This document shows positions 47,174 to 54,583 of a DNA stretch of 64,000 nucleotides, in pieces. The notes under the pieces are model-generated. The model did no database searches. It saw nothing but the letters and a program-made list of their open reading frames with translations, and was not told the origin of the DNA. This stretch comes from Streptomyces werraensis. Lineage in GTDB: Bacteria > Actinomycetota > Actinomycetes > Streptomycetales > Streptomycetaceae. The stretch is taken from contig BNBX01000017.1 in the NCBI GenBank assembly GCA_014656175.1, positions 49,019 to 113,018 of the forward strand, written 5' to 3'. Within the stretch, counting starts at the first letter, position 1, and each line of letters starts with the position of its first letter. Both the position numbers and the translations under genes were made by a program.

Positions 47174-48262
47174 ATGACGACGCCCACGATCGAGCTCAAG
47201 CCCTCGGCCCACCCGCTCTCCGCCGCGGAACGCGAAGCGATCCTGGCCAACCCCGGCTTCGGCCGCCACTTCACCGACCACATGGTGACGATCAGGTGGA
47301 CCGAGGGCCGCGGCTGGCACGACGGCCAGCTCGTCCCGTACGCGCCGATCCCCATCGACCCGGCGACCACGGTGCTGCACTACGCGCAGGAGATCTTCGA
47401 GGGCCTGAAGGCCTACCGGCAGCCCGACGGGTCCGTCGCCACGTTCCGCCCCGAGAAGAACGCCGAACGGTTCCAGCGCTCCGCGCGCCGTCTGGCCATG
47501 CCGGAGCTGCCGGTCGAGACGTTCATCGAGGCGTGCGACGCCCTGGTCGCCCAGGACCAGGCGTGGGTGCCCGCGCACGGCGGCGAGGAGTCCCTCTACC
47601 TGCGCCCCTTCATGATCGCGACCGAGGTCGGGCTGGGTGTGAAGCCGGCCAACGAGTACCTGTTCCTGGTGATCGCCTCCCCGGCCGGCGCCTACTTCCC
47701 GGGCGGCGTGAAGCCGGTGTCCATCTGGGTCTCCGAGGACCGCGTCCGCGCCGTCCCCGGCGGCATGGGCGACGCCAAGACCGGCGGCAACTACGCGGCC
47801 TCCCTGCTCGCGCAGGCCGAGGCGGCCGCCAAGGGCTGCGACCAGGTGTGCTACCTCGACGCCGTCGAGCACAAGTGGGTCGAGGAGCTGGGCGGCATGA
47901 ACCTGTACTTCGTGTACGGCAACAAGATCGTCACGCCCACCCTCACCGGGTCCATCCTGGAGGGCGTCACCCGTGACTCCCTGCTGGGCGTCGCCCGCGA
48001 CCTCGGCTACGAGGCGGTCGAGGAGCGCGTCTCGGTCGAGCAGTGGCAGCGCGACTCGGAGAACGGCACGCTGACCGAGGTCTTCGCGTGCGGCACCGCG
48101 GCCGTGATCACGCCCGTCGGCACGGTGAAGCGCGCGACCGGCGAGTGGCAGCAGGGCGGCGGCGAACCGGGCGAGGTCACCCTCCGTCTCCGCCAGGCCC
48201 TCCTGGACATCCAGCGGGGCACGGTGGAGGACAAGCACGGCTGGATGCACAAGCTGGCCTGA
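47174..48262 (+). CDS. ilvE: branched-chain amino acid aminotransferase
   Basis: IlvE performs the last step of Val, Leu and Ile synthesis. The 362-residue fold-type IV PLP enzyme has YAQEIFEGLKAY, the PLP lysine in GDAKTGGNYAAS, EELGGMNLYFV, and GVTRDSLL. ATG at 47174 has a GAAGGA site upstream. A GATAAT hexamer at 47060-47065 is a plausible -10. The open frame extends 90 bases upstream from a TTG at 47084 through the codons GTC-CTA-GTA-CTG. Confidence 0.96.
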   Translation: MTTPTIELKPSAHPLSAAEREAILANPGFGRHFTDHMVTIRWTEGRGWHDGQLVPYAPIPIDPATTVLHYAQEIFEGLKAYRQPDGSVATFRPEKNAERFQRSARRLAMPELPVETFIEACDALVAQDQAWVPAHGGEESLYLRPFMIATEVGLGVKPANEYLFLVIASPAGAYFPGGVKPVSIWVSEDRVRAVPGGMGDAKTGGNYAASLLAQAEAAAKGCDQVCYLDAVEHKWVEELGGMNLYFVYGNKIVTPTLTGSILEGVTRDSLLGVARDLGYEAVEERVSVEQWQRDSENGTLTEVFACGTAAVITPVGTVKRATGEWQQGGGEPGEVTLRLRQALLDIQRGTVEDKHGWMHKLA

Positions 48263-48270
48263 CGAAGACA

Positions 48271-48296
48271 GGGGCCGGGGCGTCAGCCCCGGCCCC
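48271..48296. terminator. terminator between ilvE and the permease gene
   Basis: A perfect 11-bp stem (48271-48281 with 48286-48296) closes a 4-base loop, 8 bases after ilvE. Confidence 0.85.
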
Positions 48297-48313
48297 TCGT
48301 CGGGTACGGCGCC

Positions 48314-48362
48314 GCTGGACGCGCTCGTCCTCCGGCGGCTGCTAGACGCGCTCGTCCTCCGG
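48314..48362. repeat. 22-bp tandem duplication across the permease stop codon
   Basis: Copies at 48314-48335 and 48341-48362 differ at one base (G versus A), spaced 5 bases. On the minus strand the second copy encodes the permease C terminus PEDERV and the A creates its TAG stop; the first copy lies just after the stop. Confidence 0.85.
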
Positions 48363-49775
48363 TGCCCGCAGGGACGTCACGGTCGCCGCGGCTCTTCCGG
48401 TGCCGCGCGTCGCCAGCACGTACGCCGCTCCTCCCACCGCGCCCGACAGCAGGAAGCTCGCGTCCACCCCTCCCGTCAGGGTGACCAGGGGGCCCTCGTA
48501 GGAGGGGAGGGAGACGGCCAGGAGACCGACGAGCGAGCCCAGGGCCCAGGACGCCGTCGCCGGGATGTTCCAGCCGGCCGTGTACCAGTACGCCCCGCCC
48601 CGCGCGCGGCGGTTGAAGACCTGGAGGGCGTCCGCGTCGTAGACACCTCGACAGCGGACCGAGCCGATCAGGGTGATCACCGCCCACGGCGTGCCCACGG
48701 CCGTGAGCAGCAGCACGAACGATGTCATCGCGTCCTGCGCGGTCGAGAGATGGTGGCCGGCGAAGACGCAGACCGTCGCGACGGCCGCGACGACGTACGT
48801 CGCCGTCGTGCGCGAGGCGCGCGGCAGGATCGCGTCCAGGTCAAGCCCCATCGAGTACAGCATCAGCCCCGCGTTGCCGACCGACCCCGCCGACGCGGCC
48901 AGCAGCAGCGGGACCAGGTACCAGCCGGGCGCCGCGTCGACCAGCGGCCCGGCGTAGTCGAGGGCCGCGCGGGCCGCGTACGCCGTGAACGTGCCGAACA
49001 GCTGCGGCACCAGCAGCCCCAGCATCAGCCCCAGCCAGGTCGCCCGCAGCACGCGCCGGGAGGAGAAGCGGGCGGGGGAGATGTAGCGGGTGTAGTCGCC
49101 GAGCAGGGTGATGAAGGCGATCGGCCCGGACAGCCCGGCGGCCACCGCGGCCAGCAGCCACGTCGGCCAGTACCCGTCCAGCAGATAGCCGCCGGTCTCC
49201 GGCAGCGCCTCGGTGGTGAAGTCCGGCGCGTACGCGAACACGCCCAGCACCAGCAGCGCCGTCATGCCGAACGCCAGCACCCGGGACATCGCGAGCAGCA
49301 CCCGGTACCCGTACACCGCGCCCGCCACCGTCGCCGCCGCGAGCAGTGCGTAGACCACCGTGTACGCCGTCCCGTCGGCAGGCAGGCCGAACAGCCGCCC
49401 CAGCACGCCCACCATCACGTCCCCGCCGATCCACACGGTCAGCGCGGTGTAGCCGAGCGCCAGCAGCAGTCCCACGACCGACCCCACCAGCCGCCCCCGC
49501 ACGCCGAACTGCGCACCGGACGAGGTGGACAGGTTGGTGGCGGTGCGCAGCGACACCAGGGCCAGCGGGGCCGTGAACAGCGTGCCGGCCACGGTGCCCA
49601 CCACCACCGAGGTGACCGACGACCACCAGTCCAGGCCGAAGGACGGCGGCAGCCAGCCGAAGACGATCACTCCGAGGCAGAGGTTGGAGCCCAGCAGGAT
49701 CGAGACGAGGTCCCGCGGGCCGCTGGTGCGTTCCGCCTCGGGGATGGTGTCGACTCCGCGCAGTTCCCTCGGCAT
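48342..49775 (-). CDS. NCS1-family permease (cytosine/purine permease-like)
   Basis: The 477-residue protein has about 12 membrane helices and NCS1 family features: the N-terminal SILLGSNLCLGVIVFG helix, SSGAQFGVRGRL, GPIAFITLLGDYTRYISPAR, and the broken helix around GSVGNAGLMLYSMGLDL. NCS1 carriers take up cytosine, purines, hydantoins, allantoin or thiamine with H+ or Na+. It is divergent from the urease-like operon and probably supplies its substrate; the true cargo is unknown. A GGAGACC site precedes the ATG. Confidence 0.9.
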   Translation of the reverse strand: MPRELRGVDTIPEAERTSGPRDLVSILLGSNLCLGVIVFGWLPPSFGLDWWSSVTSVVVGTVAGTLFTAPLALVSLRTATNLSTSSGAQFGVRGRLVGSVVGLLLALGYTALTVWIGGDVMVGVLGRLFGLPADGTAYTVVYALLAAATVAGAVYGYRVLLAMSRVLAFGMTALLVLGVFAYAPDFTTEALPETGGYLLDGYWPTWLLAAVAAGLSGPIAFITLLGDYTRYISPARFSSRRVLRATWLGLMLGLLVPQLFGTFTAYAARAALDYAGPLVDAAPGWYLVPLLLAASAGSVGNAGLMLYSMGLDLDAILPRASRTTATYVVAAVATVCVFAGHHLSTAQDAMTSFVLLLTAVGTPWAVITLIGSVRCRGVYDADALQVFNRRARGGAYWYTAGWNIPATASWALGSLVGLLAVSLPSYEGPLVTLTGGVDASFLLSGAVGGAAYVLATRGTGRAAATVTSLRAPEDERV

Positions 49776-49812
49776 GGGCAGGTCTCCTTCAACGGTGCAC
49801 CGACTTTTGAGT

Positions 49813-49870
49813 GACGTTCAATGTGACTTCTCCGCCTGGAAACGTCAATGGTTCCGTTCAGCGACGTTCA
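49813..49870. repeat. repeated (GA)CGTTCA motifs in the permease/urease-like intergenic region
   Basis: GACGTTCA occurs at 49813-49820 and 49863-49870, and CGTTCA again at 49855-49860, giving two CGTTCA copies 10 bases apart. They may be binding sites for a regulator of the divergent promoters. Confidence 0.4.
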
Positions 49871-49873
49871 GGT

Positions 49874-49890
49874 TTAGAGTGATGCTCTAA
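49874..49890. promoter_or_regulatory. palindromic operator TTAGAG-N5-CTCTAA
   Basis: A perfect 6-bp inverted repeat with 5-base centre lies 36 bases before the urease-like operon. Size and symmetry suit a TetR dimer, and the operon ends in a TetR gene (53640-54242), so autoregulation through this site is the natural inference. Confidence 0.6.
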
Positions 49891-49925
49891 CCGAGGACGA
49901 GGGAAGGTGAGGAGGTGTTCACGGC

Positions 49926-50648
49926 ATGAGACTGACCCCGACGGAACGCGACCGGCTGCTGCTCTTCGGCGCGGCCGAGCTGGCCCGGGCCCGCCGCGCC
50001 CGGGGACTCAGGCTGAACGTGCCCGAGGCCACGGCCCTGATCGCCGACACCGTCTGCGAGGCCGCGCGGGACGGCGCGCGCCTGGCGGAGGCCGTCGAGC
50101 GGGCCCGGTCGGTGCTGGGCCCGGACGACGTGCTGCCCGGGGTGGCGGAGGTGGTCACCGAGGTGCATGTGGAGGCCGTGTTCGACGACGGCTCCCGGCT
50201 GGCCGTCGTCACCGACCCCATCGGCGGTCGCCCGGGCGAGGACGCCCCGGGCGCGCTGCTGCCCGGACCCGCGCACAGCGATCCCGCGCCGGCGGCGACG
50301 GTGACCGTCACCAACACGGCCGCCGTGCCCGTCTCGGTCACCTCCCACTTCCACTTCTTCGAGGCCAACCCCCGCCTGGACTTCCCCCGCGCGGACGCCT
50401 ACGGCATGCGACTCGCGGTGCCCGCCGGTTCGTCGGTCCGCTTCGCTCCCGGCGAGACCCGGCAGGTCGGTCTCGTGCCGATCGGCGGGGACCGCGTCGC
50501 CGTCGGCTTCGCCGGACTCGTCGACGGCCCGCTCGACGCGCCGGGCGCCAGGACGGAGGCGCTGCGCCGCGCGGCGGCCTGCGGTTACCTGGGCGCCACC
50601 GCCCCCGACGACGACCGCCCCGGCGCCCCGGAAGGAGCGACGCGATGA
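49926..50648 (+). CDS. ureAB: urease-like gamma/beta fusion subunit
   Basis: The 240-residue protein joins a urease gamma domain (about residues 1-100, opening LTPTERDRLLLFGAAELARARRARG) and a beta domain (about 118-225: SHFHFFEANPRLDF, AYGMRLAVPAGSSVRF, ETRQVGLVPIGGDRVAVGFAGLVDG). These form the scaffold of the urease trimer around the alpha subunit. Fusion of gamma and beta is known in some bacteria. The ATG has GAGGAGGTG upstream. The stop overlaps the alpha-subunit ATG by 4 bases (ATGA). No ureD, E, F or G follows. Confidence 0.92.
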   Translation: MRLTPTERDRLLLFGAAELARARRARGLRLNVPEATALIADTVCEAARDGARLAEAVERARSVLGPDDVLPGVAEVVTEVHVEAVFDDGSRLAVVTDPIGGRPGEDAPGALLPGPAHSDPAPAATVTVTNTAAVPVSVTSHFHFFEANPRLDFPRADAYGMRLAVPAGSSVRFAPGETRQVGLVPIGGDRVAVGFAGLVDGPLDAPGARTEALRRAAACGYLGATAPDDDRPGAPEGATR

Positions 50649-52357
50649 GCCGCACCCTGGGCCGCGAGGCCGGCGAGTACGACGGCCTCGACCCGCACGC
50701 CTACGCCGCCACCCACGGCCCCCGCGCCGGTGACCGGCTCCGCCTCGGCGACTCGGGCCTGGTGGTCCGGGTGGAGTCCGACGCCCAGCGGTACGGCGAC
50801 GAGTTCCTCGCCGGGTTCGGGAAGACCGCCCGCGACGGACTGCACCTCAAGGCCGCCTCTGTGCGCGAGACCTGCGACGTCGTCATCAGCAACGTCGTCG
50901 TGATCGACGCCGTCCTCGGCATCCGCAAGGTGTCCGTCGGCATCCGGGAGGGGCGGATCAGTGCGGTCGGGCGCGCCGGAAACCCCGACACCCTCGACGG
51001 TGTGGACGTCGTCGTCGGCACCGGCACCACGATCGTCTCCGGTGAAGGGCTCATCGCCACCGCCGGCGCCGTCGACACCCACGTCCATCTGCTGTCGCCG
51101 CGCGTCATGGAGGCGTCCCTCGCCTCCGGGGTGACCACGATCATCGGGCAGGAGTTCGGCCCGGTGTGGGGCGTCGGCGTCAACTCGCCCTGGGCGCTGC
51201 GCCACGCCTTCTCCGCCTTCGACGCCTGGCCCGTCAACATCGGCTTCCTCGGCCGGGGTTCGTCCTCCCACGAGGCCCCGCTGACCGAGGCGCTCGCCGA
51301 GGGCGGCGCGTGCGGCTTCAAGGTGCACGAGGACATGGGCGCCCACACCCGCGCCCTGGACACCGCGCTGCGGGTCGCCGAGGAGCACGACGTCCAGGTG
51401 GCCCTGCACAGCGACGGGCTGAACGAGTGCCTGTCGGTGGAGGACACCCTGCGCGTGCTGGAGGGGCGCACCGTCCACGCCTTCCACATCGAGGGCTGCG
51501 GCGGGGGCCACGTCCCCAACGTGCTGAAGATGGCGGGCGTGCCGAACGTCATCGGCTCCTCCACCAACCCCACCCTGCCCTTCGGCCGGGACGCGGTCGC
51601 CGAGCACCACGGCATGATCGTCTCCGTCCACGGCCTCAAGCCCTCCCTGCCCGGCGACGCCGCCATGGCCCGCGACCGGGTGCGCGCCGGGACCATGGGC
51701 GCCGAGGACGTCCTGCACGACCTGGGCGCCATCGGCATTACCTCCTCCGACGCGCAGGGGATGGGGCGCGCCGGCGAGACCGTCCGCCGCACCTTCGCCA
51801 TGGCCGGGAAGATGAAGGCCGAGCTGGGCGCGGACGGCGACGACGACAACGCGCGGGTGCTGCGCTACATCGCCAAACTCACCGTCAACCCGGCGGTCGC
51901 GCACGGCCTCGCCCACGAGGTCGGCTCCCTCGAACCGGGCAAGCTCGCCGACATCGTGCTGTGGCGCCCGGAGTACTTCGGCGCCAAACCGCAGCTCGTC
52001 CTCAAGGCCGGCTTCCCCGCGTACGGCGTCACCGGCGACCCCAACGCGGCCACCGACACCTGCGAACCCCTCGTGCTCGGACCGCAGTTCGGAGCGTACG
52101 GCGCCACACCCGCCGAGCTGTCGGTGGCGTTCGTCGCCCGCGCCGCCGTCGAGCAGGGCCACGACACGCTGCCCACCCGGCGCCGCCGCGTCGCCGTGCG
52201 CGGCACCCGCGGCATCGGGCCCGCCGACCTGCTGCACAACTCACGCACCGGCGCCGTCGACGTCGACCCCCGCACGGGTCTGGTCACCCTCGACGGGGAG
52301 CCGCTGCGCTCCCGGCCCGCCGACTCGGTCTCCCTGAACCGCCTCTACTTCCTCTGA
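50645..52357 (+). CDS. ureC: divergent urease-like alpha subunit (nickel amidohydrolase)
   Basis: The 570-residue protein aligns with urease alpha: nickel ligands His146 and His148 (VDTHVHLL), carbamylated Lys226 and His228 (FKVHED), His255 (LHSDGLNE), His281 (FHIEGCGGGH) and Asp369 (SSDAQGMGR) are all kept. It departs from the canonical mobile flap: the segment MLMVCHHLDP reads MIVSVHGLKP, so the flap Cys becomes Val328 and the following second His becomes Gly330, while the catalytic His (His329) remains. The trp after HED is Met. The metal site is thus intact but the pocket is altered, so the substrate may be urea or a substituted urea. It is overlapped 4 bases by ureAB and followed 8 bases later by agmatine deiminase. 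Confidence 0.9.
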   Translation: MSRTLGREAGEYDGLDPHAYAATHGPRAGDRLRLGDSGLVVRVESDAQRYGDEFLAGFGKTARDGLHLKAASVRETCDVVISNVVVIDAVLGIRKVSVGIREGRISAVGRAGNPDTLDGVDVVVGTGTTIVSGEGLIATAGAVDTHVHLLSPRVMEASLASGVTTIIGQEFGPVWGVGVNSPWALRHAFSAFDAWPVNIGFLGRGSSSHEAPLTEALAEGGACGFKVHEDMGAHTRALDTALRVAEEHDVQVALHSDGLNECLSVEDTLRVLEGRTVHAFHIEGCGGGHVPNVLKMAGVPNVIGSSTNPTLPFGRDAVAEHHGMIVSVHGLKPSLPGDAAMARDRVRAGTMGAEDVLHDLGAIGITSSDAQGMGRAGETVRRTFAMAGKMKAELGADGDDDNARVLRYIAKLTVNPAVAHGLAHEVGSLEPGKLADIVLWRPEYFGAKPQLVLKAGFPAYGVTGDPNAATDTCEPLVLGPQFGAYGATPAELSVAFVARAAVEQGHDTLPTRRRRVAVRGTRGIGPADLLHNSRTGAVDVDPRTGLVTLDGEPLRSRPADSVSLNRLYFL

Positions 52358-52365
52358 GGACCCGG

Positions 52366-53415
52366 ATGAACACGCCCGCCGCCGACGGTTTCCGCATGCC
52401 CGCCGAGTGGACCCCGCACGAGCGCACCTGGATGGCCTGGCCAGGACCCAACCCCACCTTCGCCGACCCCGGAGCCCTCGCCGCCGCCCGCACCGCCTGG
52501 GCCCGGGTCGCCCGCGCCGTGCGCCGCTTCGAGCCGGTCACCGTGGTGTGCGGACCCGGCCAGTCGGCACAGGCGCGCGACCTGCTCGGCCCCGGCGTCG
52601 ACACCGTCGAGCGGGAGCTGGACGACGCGTGGATGCGGGACGTCGGCCCGACGTTCCTCACCGACGGCGCGGGCCGGCTGGCCGCCGTGGACTGGACGTT
52701 CAACGGCTGGGGCGCCCAGGAGTGGGCCCGCTGGGAGCACGACGCGAAGATCGCCGCGTACGTCGCGGACCTCGCCGGGGCGCGGACGTACGCCACGGAC
52801 CTCGTCAACGAGGGCGGCGGGATCCACGTCGACGGCGAGGGGACCGTGCTGCTCACCGAGACCGTCCAGCTCGGCCCCGAGCGCAACCCCGGCAGGACCC
52901 GGGAGGAGGTCGAGGCGGAGATTCACGCACACCTCGGCACCCGCAAGGCGATCTGGCTGCCGCGCGGCCTCACCGCCGACTATCCGCCGTACGGCTTCGG
53001 CACCCTGGGCCACGTCGACATCGTCGCCGCGTTCGCCCGGCCCGGCGTGGTCGTCGCCCACCACCAGCCGGACCCGGCCCACCCCGACCACGAGGTGACC
53101 GAGGAGGTGATCGGCATCCTCCGCTCCGCGACCGACGCCCTCGGCCGCCCCCTGGAGGTCGTCCCGGTCTCCGCCCCCACCGTGCTGGAGGCGGACGGCC
53201 ACTGGGCCGACTACTCCTACATCAACCACTACCTGTGCAACGACGGCGTGGTCCTGTGCGCCTTCGACGACCCCCGCGACGAGGAGGCGGCCGCCCTCTT
53301 CCGCCGCCTCTTCCCCGCCCGCGCGGTCACCCAGGTCGACGCCCGCCCGGTCTTCGCGGCCGGCGGCGGCATCCACTGCATCACCCAGCAGCAACCGCGC
53401 ACGCCGGTCCGGTAG
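52366..53415 (+). CDS. aguA: agmatine deiminase family protein
   Basis: The 349-residue pentein-fold enzyme shows the N terminus FRMPAEWTPHERTWMAWP, WMRDVGPTF, NEGGGIHVDGEGT, GHVDIVAAF, and the C-terminal catalytic cysteine in GGGIHCITQQ. Agmatine deiminases convert agmatine to N-carbamoylputrescine and ammonia; a related guanidino substrate is possible. It follows ureC by 8 bases with a TGAGGA site, so it is part of the same operon. No N-carbamoylputrescine amidohydrolase (AguB) gene is seen nearby. Confidence 0.92.
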   Translation: MNTPAADGFRMPAEWTPHERTWMAWPGPNPTFADPGALAAARTAWARVARAVRRFEPVTVVCGPGQSAQARDLLGPGVDTVERELDDAWMRDVGPTFLTDGAGRLAAVDWTFNGWGAQEWARWEHDAKIAAYVADLAGARTYATDLVNEGGGIHVDGEGTVLLTETVQLGPERNPGRTREEVEAEIHAHLGTRKAIWLPRGLTADYPPYGFGTLGHVDIVAAFARPGVVVAHHQPDPAHPDHEVTEEVIGILRSATDALGRPLEVVPVSAPTVLEADGHWADYSYINHYLCNDGVVLCAFDDPRDEEAAALFRRLFPARAVTQVDARPVFAAGGGIHCITQQQPRTPVR

Positions 53416-53424
53416 AACGTACGG

Positions 53425-53643
53425 GTGAACGTACTGCTCTGCGCGACCCGCGGGACCCGGCTGCCCGAGCCCGTCCGCCGGCTCGACAACATGCCCGAGT
53501 ACCCGGGCCGGGACGGGCTGCCGGGCCCGGACGGCCGCCGGCACGGCCCGCCGGGCGTCCCGCGCGGGACGTACGTCGTCGACCCGCTCGGCTGCGCGAC
53601 CCGGCTGGTGCCGGACGCCGTCCGCGTGGAGGCCGCCCCGTGA
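53425..53643 (+). CDS. small hypothetical protein (72 aa) in the urease-like operon
   Basis: The GTG-initiated ORF starts 9 bases after aguA and its stop overlaps the GTG of the TetR gene (GTGA), so it sits in the operon. Nearly every third codon position is G or C, supporting coding. The protein is rich in Pro, Gly and Arg, with LLCATRGTRLPEP near the N terminus and GTYVVDPLGCATRLVPD towards the C terminus, including two CAT(R) units. No family recognised. Confidence 0.55.
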   Translation: MNVLLCATRGTRLPEPVRRLDNMPEYPGRDGLPGPDGRRHGPPGVPRGTYVVDPLGCATRLVPDAVRVEAAP

Positions 53644-54242
53644 CCCCGCGCCGTCGTACCCCCGCGCCGCCGCGTGAGGACGTGCTCGCCGCCGCCATGG
53701 CGATGATCGCCGAGCGGGGGCTGGAGAAACTCACCATGGCGGCGCTCGGGCAGGAGGTGGGGATGAGCAGCGGGCACTTGCTCTACTACTTCCGGTCCAA
53801 GGACGAGCTGCTGCTGCGCACGCTGGAGTGGAGCGAAGGGCGGCTCGGGGCCGAGCGGGCACGGCTGCTCGCGCGGCCCGGCACCGCCCGCGAACGACTC
53901 GACGGCTATGTCGGGCTGTACGTGCCCGACGGGCACCGGGACCCGCACTGGACGCTGTGGCTGGAGGTGTGGAACCGCTCACAGAACGCGGGGGCAGAGG
54001 CGCGCGACCGGCAGGCCGCCATCGAGGGCGCCTGGCACCGAGATCTGGTGGCGCTGCTCGCCGAGGGCGTCTCGCGGGGCGAGTTCCGCCCGGTGGACGC
54101 CGACCGTTACGCCGTCCGGCTGCGCGCCCTGCTCGACGGTCTCGCCATCCACGTGGCGATCGGCCTGCGCGGCACCGGCCGGTCCCAGGTCCTGGACCAC
54201 GTTCGGGAGTTCCTCGACGGGACGCTGGCCAAGGGCGTCTGA
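53640..54242 (+). CDS. TetR family regulator of the urease-like operon
   Basis: The 200-residue protein has a TetR HTH (about residues 13-58, LTMAALGQEVGMSSGHLLYYFRSK) of the BetI-like type and a C-terminal ligand-binding domain with WLEVWNRSQNAG and LLDGLAIHVAIG. GTG at 53640 has a GGAGG site. It is the last gene of the operon and probably represses it and the divergent permease through the TTAGAG-N5-CTCTAA site. Its effector may be the locus substrate. Confidence 0.9.
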   Translation: MTPRRRTPAPPREDVLAAAMAMIAERGLEKLTMAALGQEVGMSSGHLLYYFRSKDELLLRTLEWSEGRLGAERARLLARPGTARERLDGYVGLYVPDGHRDPHWTLWLEVWNRSQNAGAEARDRQAAIEGAWHRDLVALLAEGVSRGEFRPVDADRYAVRLRALLDGLAIHVAIGLRGTGRSQVLDHVREFLDGTLAKGV

Positions 54243-54333
54243 GCCCCGGCCGGGAAGCACCCCCGGCGTCTCACCGCATCGCGCCGCACGCCCGCATCCT
54301 GAGACGGGCGGTGAGCGGGCGGGCGGGTTGTGC

Positions 54334-54339
54334 CAAAAT
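54334..54339 (+). promoter_or_regulatory. candidate -10 element of the cimA leader transcript
   Basis: CAAAAT ends 6 bases before the leader GTG, the same spacing as the leaderless genes in this window. No ribosome binding site precedes the GTG, which supports a leaderless leader transcript. No good -35 is visible. Confidence 0.45.
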
Positions 54340-54345
54340 CCCCCC

Positions 54346-54396
54346 GTGCTCTCGTTCGCCACGATTATTGGCAGCAGGCGCGCCGGTCCGCAGTGA
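54346..54396 (+). CDS. cimA leader peptide (16 aa) with tandem isoleucine codons
   Basis: VLSFATIIGSRRAGPQ is encoded just ahead of a hairpin and a T-tailed terminator. The two adjacent isoleucine codons are both ATT, a rare codon in this GC-rich genome. Two bases... the stop (54394-54396) abuts the hairpin at 54397. Since citramalate synthase feeds isoleucine synthesis, stalling at uncharged Ile-tRNA codons is a coherent control. The leader has no Shine-Dalgarno site and is probably translated from a leaderless transcript. The parallel with the ilvB leader is strong. Confidence 0.75.
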   Translation: MLSFATIIGSRRAGPQ

Positions 54397-54422
54397 CCGC
54401 ACGTACGACACCGTACGGGCGG
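54397..54422 (+). promoter_or_regulatory. pause hairpin of the cimA attenuator
   Basis: An 11-bp stem with one mismatch (54397-54407 with 54412-54422) and a 4-base loop begins at the base after the leader stop codon. Confidence 0.65.
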
Positions 54423-54450
54423 ACACCGTCGTCCTCGACCCGCGCGCAGA

Positions 54451-54475
54451 CCTCTCGCACCCGCGAGGGGTTTTT
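54451..54475 (+). terminator. attenuator terminator before cimA
   Basis: CCTCTCGC (54451-54458) pairs with GCGAGGGG (54463-54470), one pair being G-T, and five T residues follow. It lies 108 bases before the cimA start and closely resembles the ilvB attenuator terminator. Confidence 0.85.
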
Positions 54476-54583
54476 CTGTTTCTCGGCCCACCCGCAGCCG
54501 GGAACCGGGCGCGAGGGACCATGGGGGAACGGTGGAACCGGTCATTCCGGTAGACCGAGATCCAGTACAGGAGCCTTCAGACC

